Assembly: GCA_031255895.1 (NCBI GenBank)
Contig: JAIRRQ010000122.1
Location: 1-15,083, forward strand
Reading direction: 5' to 3'
Length of the DNA stretch: 15,083 bases
Source of the DNA: Methanocalculaceae archaeon
Lineage (GTDB): Archaea; Halobacteriota; Methanomicrobia; Methanomicrobiales; Methanocorpusculaceae
Numbering within the stretch: position 1 is the first letter of the stretch; each line of letters starts with the position of its first letter. Shown piece by piece: positions 14,516 through 15,083 of the stretch. Position numbers and translations under genes: made by a program. The notes under the pieces are model-generated. The model did no database searches, had not been told where the DNA came from, and worked only from the letters and a program-made list of their open reading frames with translations.

Positions 14516-15083
14516 CACTTGGCGAGATCTGGACAATGATTATTATGTTTTTTATTCAAATTTCTGGCATTCATTTCACATAATTCATGTAAATTATTAC
14601 TTATTTTGTGATACTATATATGGGTGTAATTGGTTATATTTATTCATTTATTTAGATAATGAATATGTTATAAAACAAACAATTAATATTTTTAGATATT
14701 TCGTTGAATTTCAAGCCAAAATGCATCTTTTGGTACGTTCAATCCACATCCTATCATTGATGCTTTGATGTTGCATGGGAACTTTTTTCTTCTGTGAGGA
14801 ATTTGTAATTTTTATTTCCAAAAACAACAAAAATTGTAGTTTAAATATATTATTTACAAAAGATACGTGAGATATATTTTTGTTGACATGCTGATATATT
14901 TCAAGATTTTTCTGGTATTGTCGCTGTTTTGTGAGATCGATTTGGAATACGAAGGGTGTGTGTAGGCCTTGTATTCGCACATTTTGGTGTTTTGATAATG
15001 GTCGATGAGTTAGTTGTGCCAAGGTGTATCGTACTATCTATTTTTGATTCGTGCTCAACATGTCCTGTTTTTCGCAACGTTCC
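14516..15083. other. AT-rich region without a convincing gene
   Basis: More than 500 bases upstream of rpiA hold only short, AT-biased frames. Elements seen are TATATATGG near 14620, GAATATGTTATAAAACAAAC at 14661-14680 (shares two motifs with the msvR promoter), T/A-rich tracts to about 14900, and a strong imperfect hairpin at 14945-14976. From about 14930 the base composition becomes more balanced, so a gene or RNA may begin here or lie just beyond the edge. Confidence 0.5.
14945..14976. other. Imperfect hairpin, 10-bp stem
   Basis: GAATAC (14945-14950) pairs with GTATTC (14971-14976), and AAGG (14952-14955) pairs with CCTT (14967-14970). One G (14951) is bulged and the loop has 11 bases. 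It lies in DNA with no recognised gene. Confidence 0.55.

Noticed and set aside
14711..15022. 103-codon minus-strand frame upstream of rpiA starting with TTG
   Set aside because: The product is rich in Lys, Asn, Gln and Ile as expected of translated AT-rich noncoding DNA. The frame has a weak start, no ribosome-binding site and no recognisable motif.
14901..15083. Minus-strand frame open from the right edge, 60 codons to a stop at 14901
   Set aside because: The product (Thr, Ser and Lys rich, no hydrophobic core pattern) does not look like a protein C-terminus, and the hairpin at 14945-14976 lies inside it. It cannot be fully excluded without more sequence.

Overview
The window looks like a euryarchaeal methanogen chromosome. 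It encodes an F420H2-oxidase-type flavodiiron protein, a methanogen V4R-domain redox regulator (MsvR type), a formaldehyde-activating enzyme, and archaeal-type tRNA synthetases and tRNA-splicing endonuclease. Promoters carry TATA-like elements and genes end in oligo-T runs rather than bacterial hairpin terminators. Order Methanomicrobiales, perhaps Methanocorpusculum, is my best guess, but it rests on recall of protein flavour and not on a search. Genes are moderately GC and intergenic DNA is very AT-rich. I found no rRNA, tRNA, CRISPR array, insertion sequence or phage gene.

Layout. (1) 1-581, minus: the N-terminal part of an AddB/RexB-like recombination protein, cut by the window edge. (2) 944-3994, a redox/C1 block: fprA (minus), fae (plus) divergent from it, then msvR (plus). 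(3) 4024-5328, minus: a secreted, membrane-anchored beta-propeller-like protein of unknown role, convergent with msvR. (4) 5427-10779, plus: a tight translation operon endA-trpS-pheS-pheT, running from tRNA intron removal to Trp and Phe charging. (5) 10884-12914, minus: metG, convergent with pheT. (6) 13003-13803, plus: an unrecognised 266-residue protein divergent from metG across a short promoter region with a perfect dyad. (7) 13813-14484, minus: rpiA. (8) 14485-15083: an AT-rich stretch without a convincing gene, containing a strong imperfect hairpin.

How the genes work together. FprA reduces O2 to water with F420H2, and MsvR-type proteins are thiol-redox regulators known in other methanogens to control such oxidases; fae sitting between them suggests that C1 (formaldehyde/tetrahydromethanopterin) handling belongs to the same stress circuit. 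RpiA makes ribose 5-phosphate from ribulose 5-phosphate, which links loosely to Fae through the ribulose-monophosphate route of pentose synthesis. Regions 4 and 5 are housekeeping translation genes. The most novel-looking items are the inverted repeats in front of msvR, the orphan gene next to metG with its dyad, and the propeller protein.
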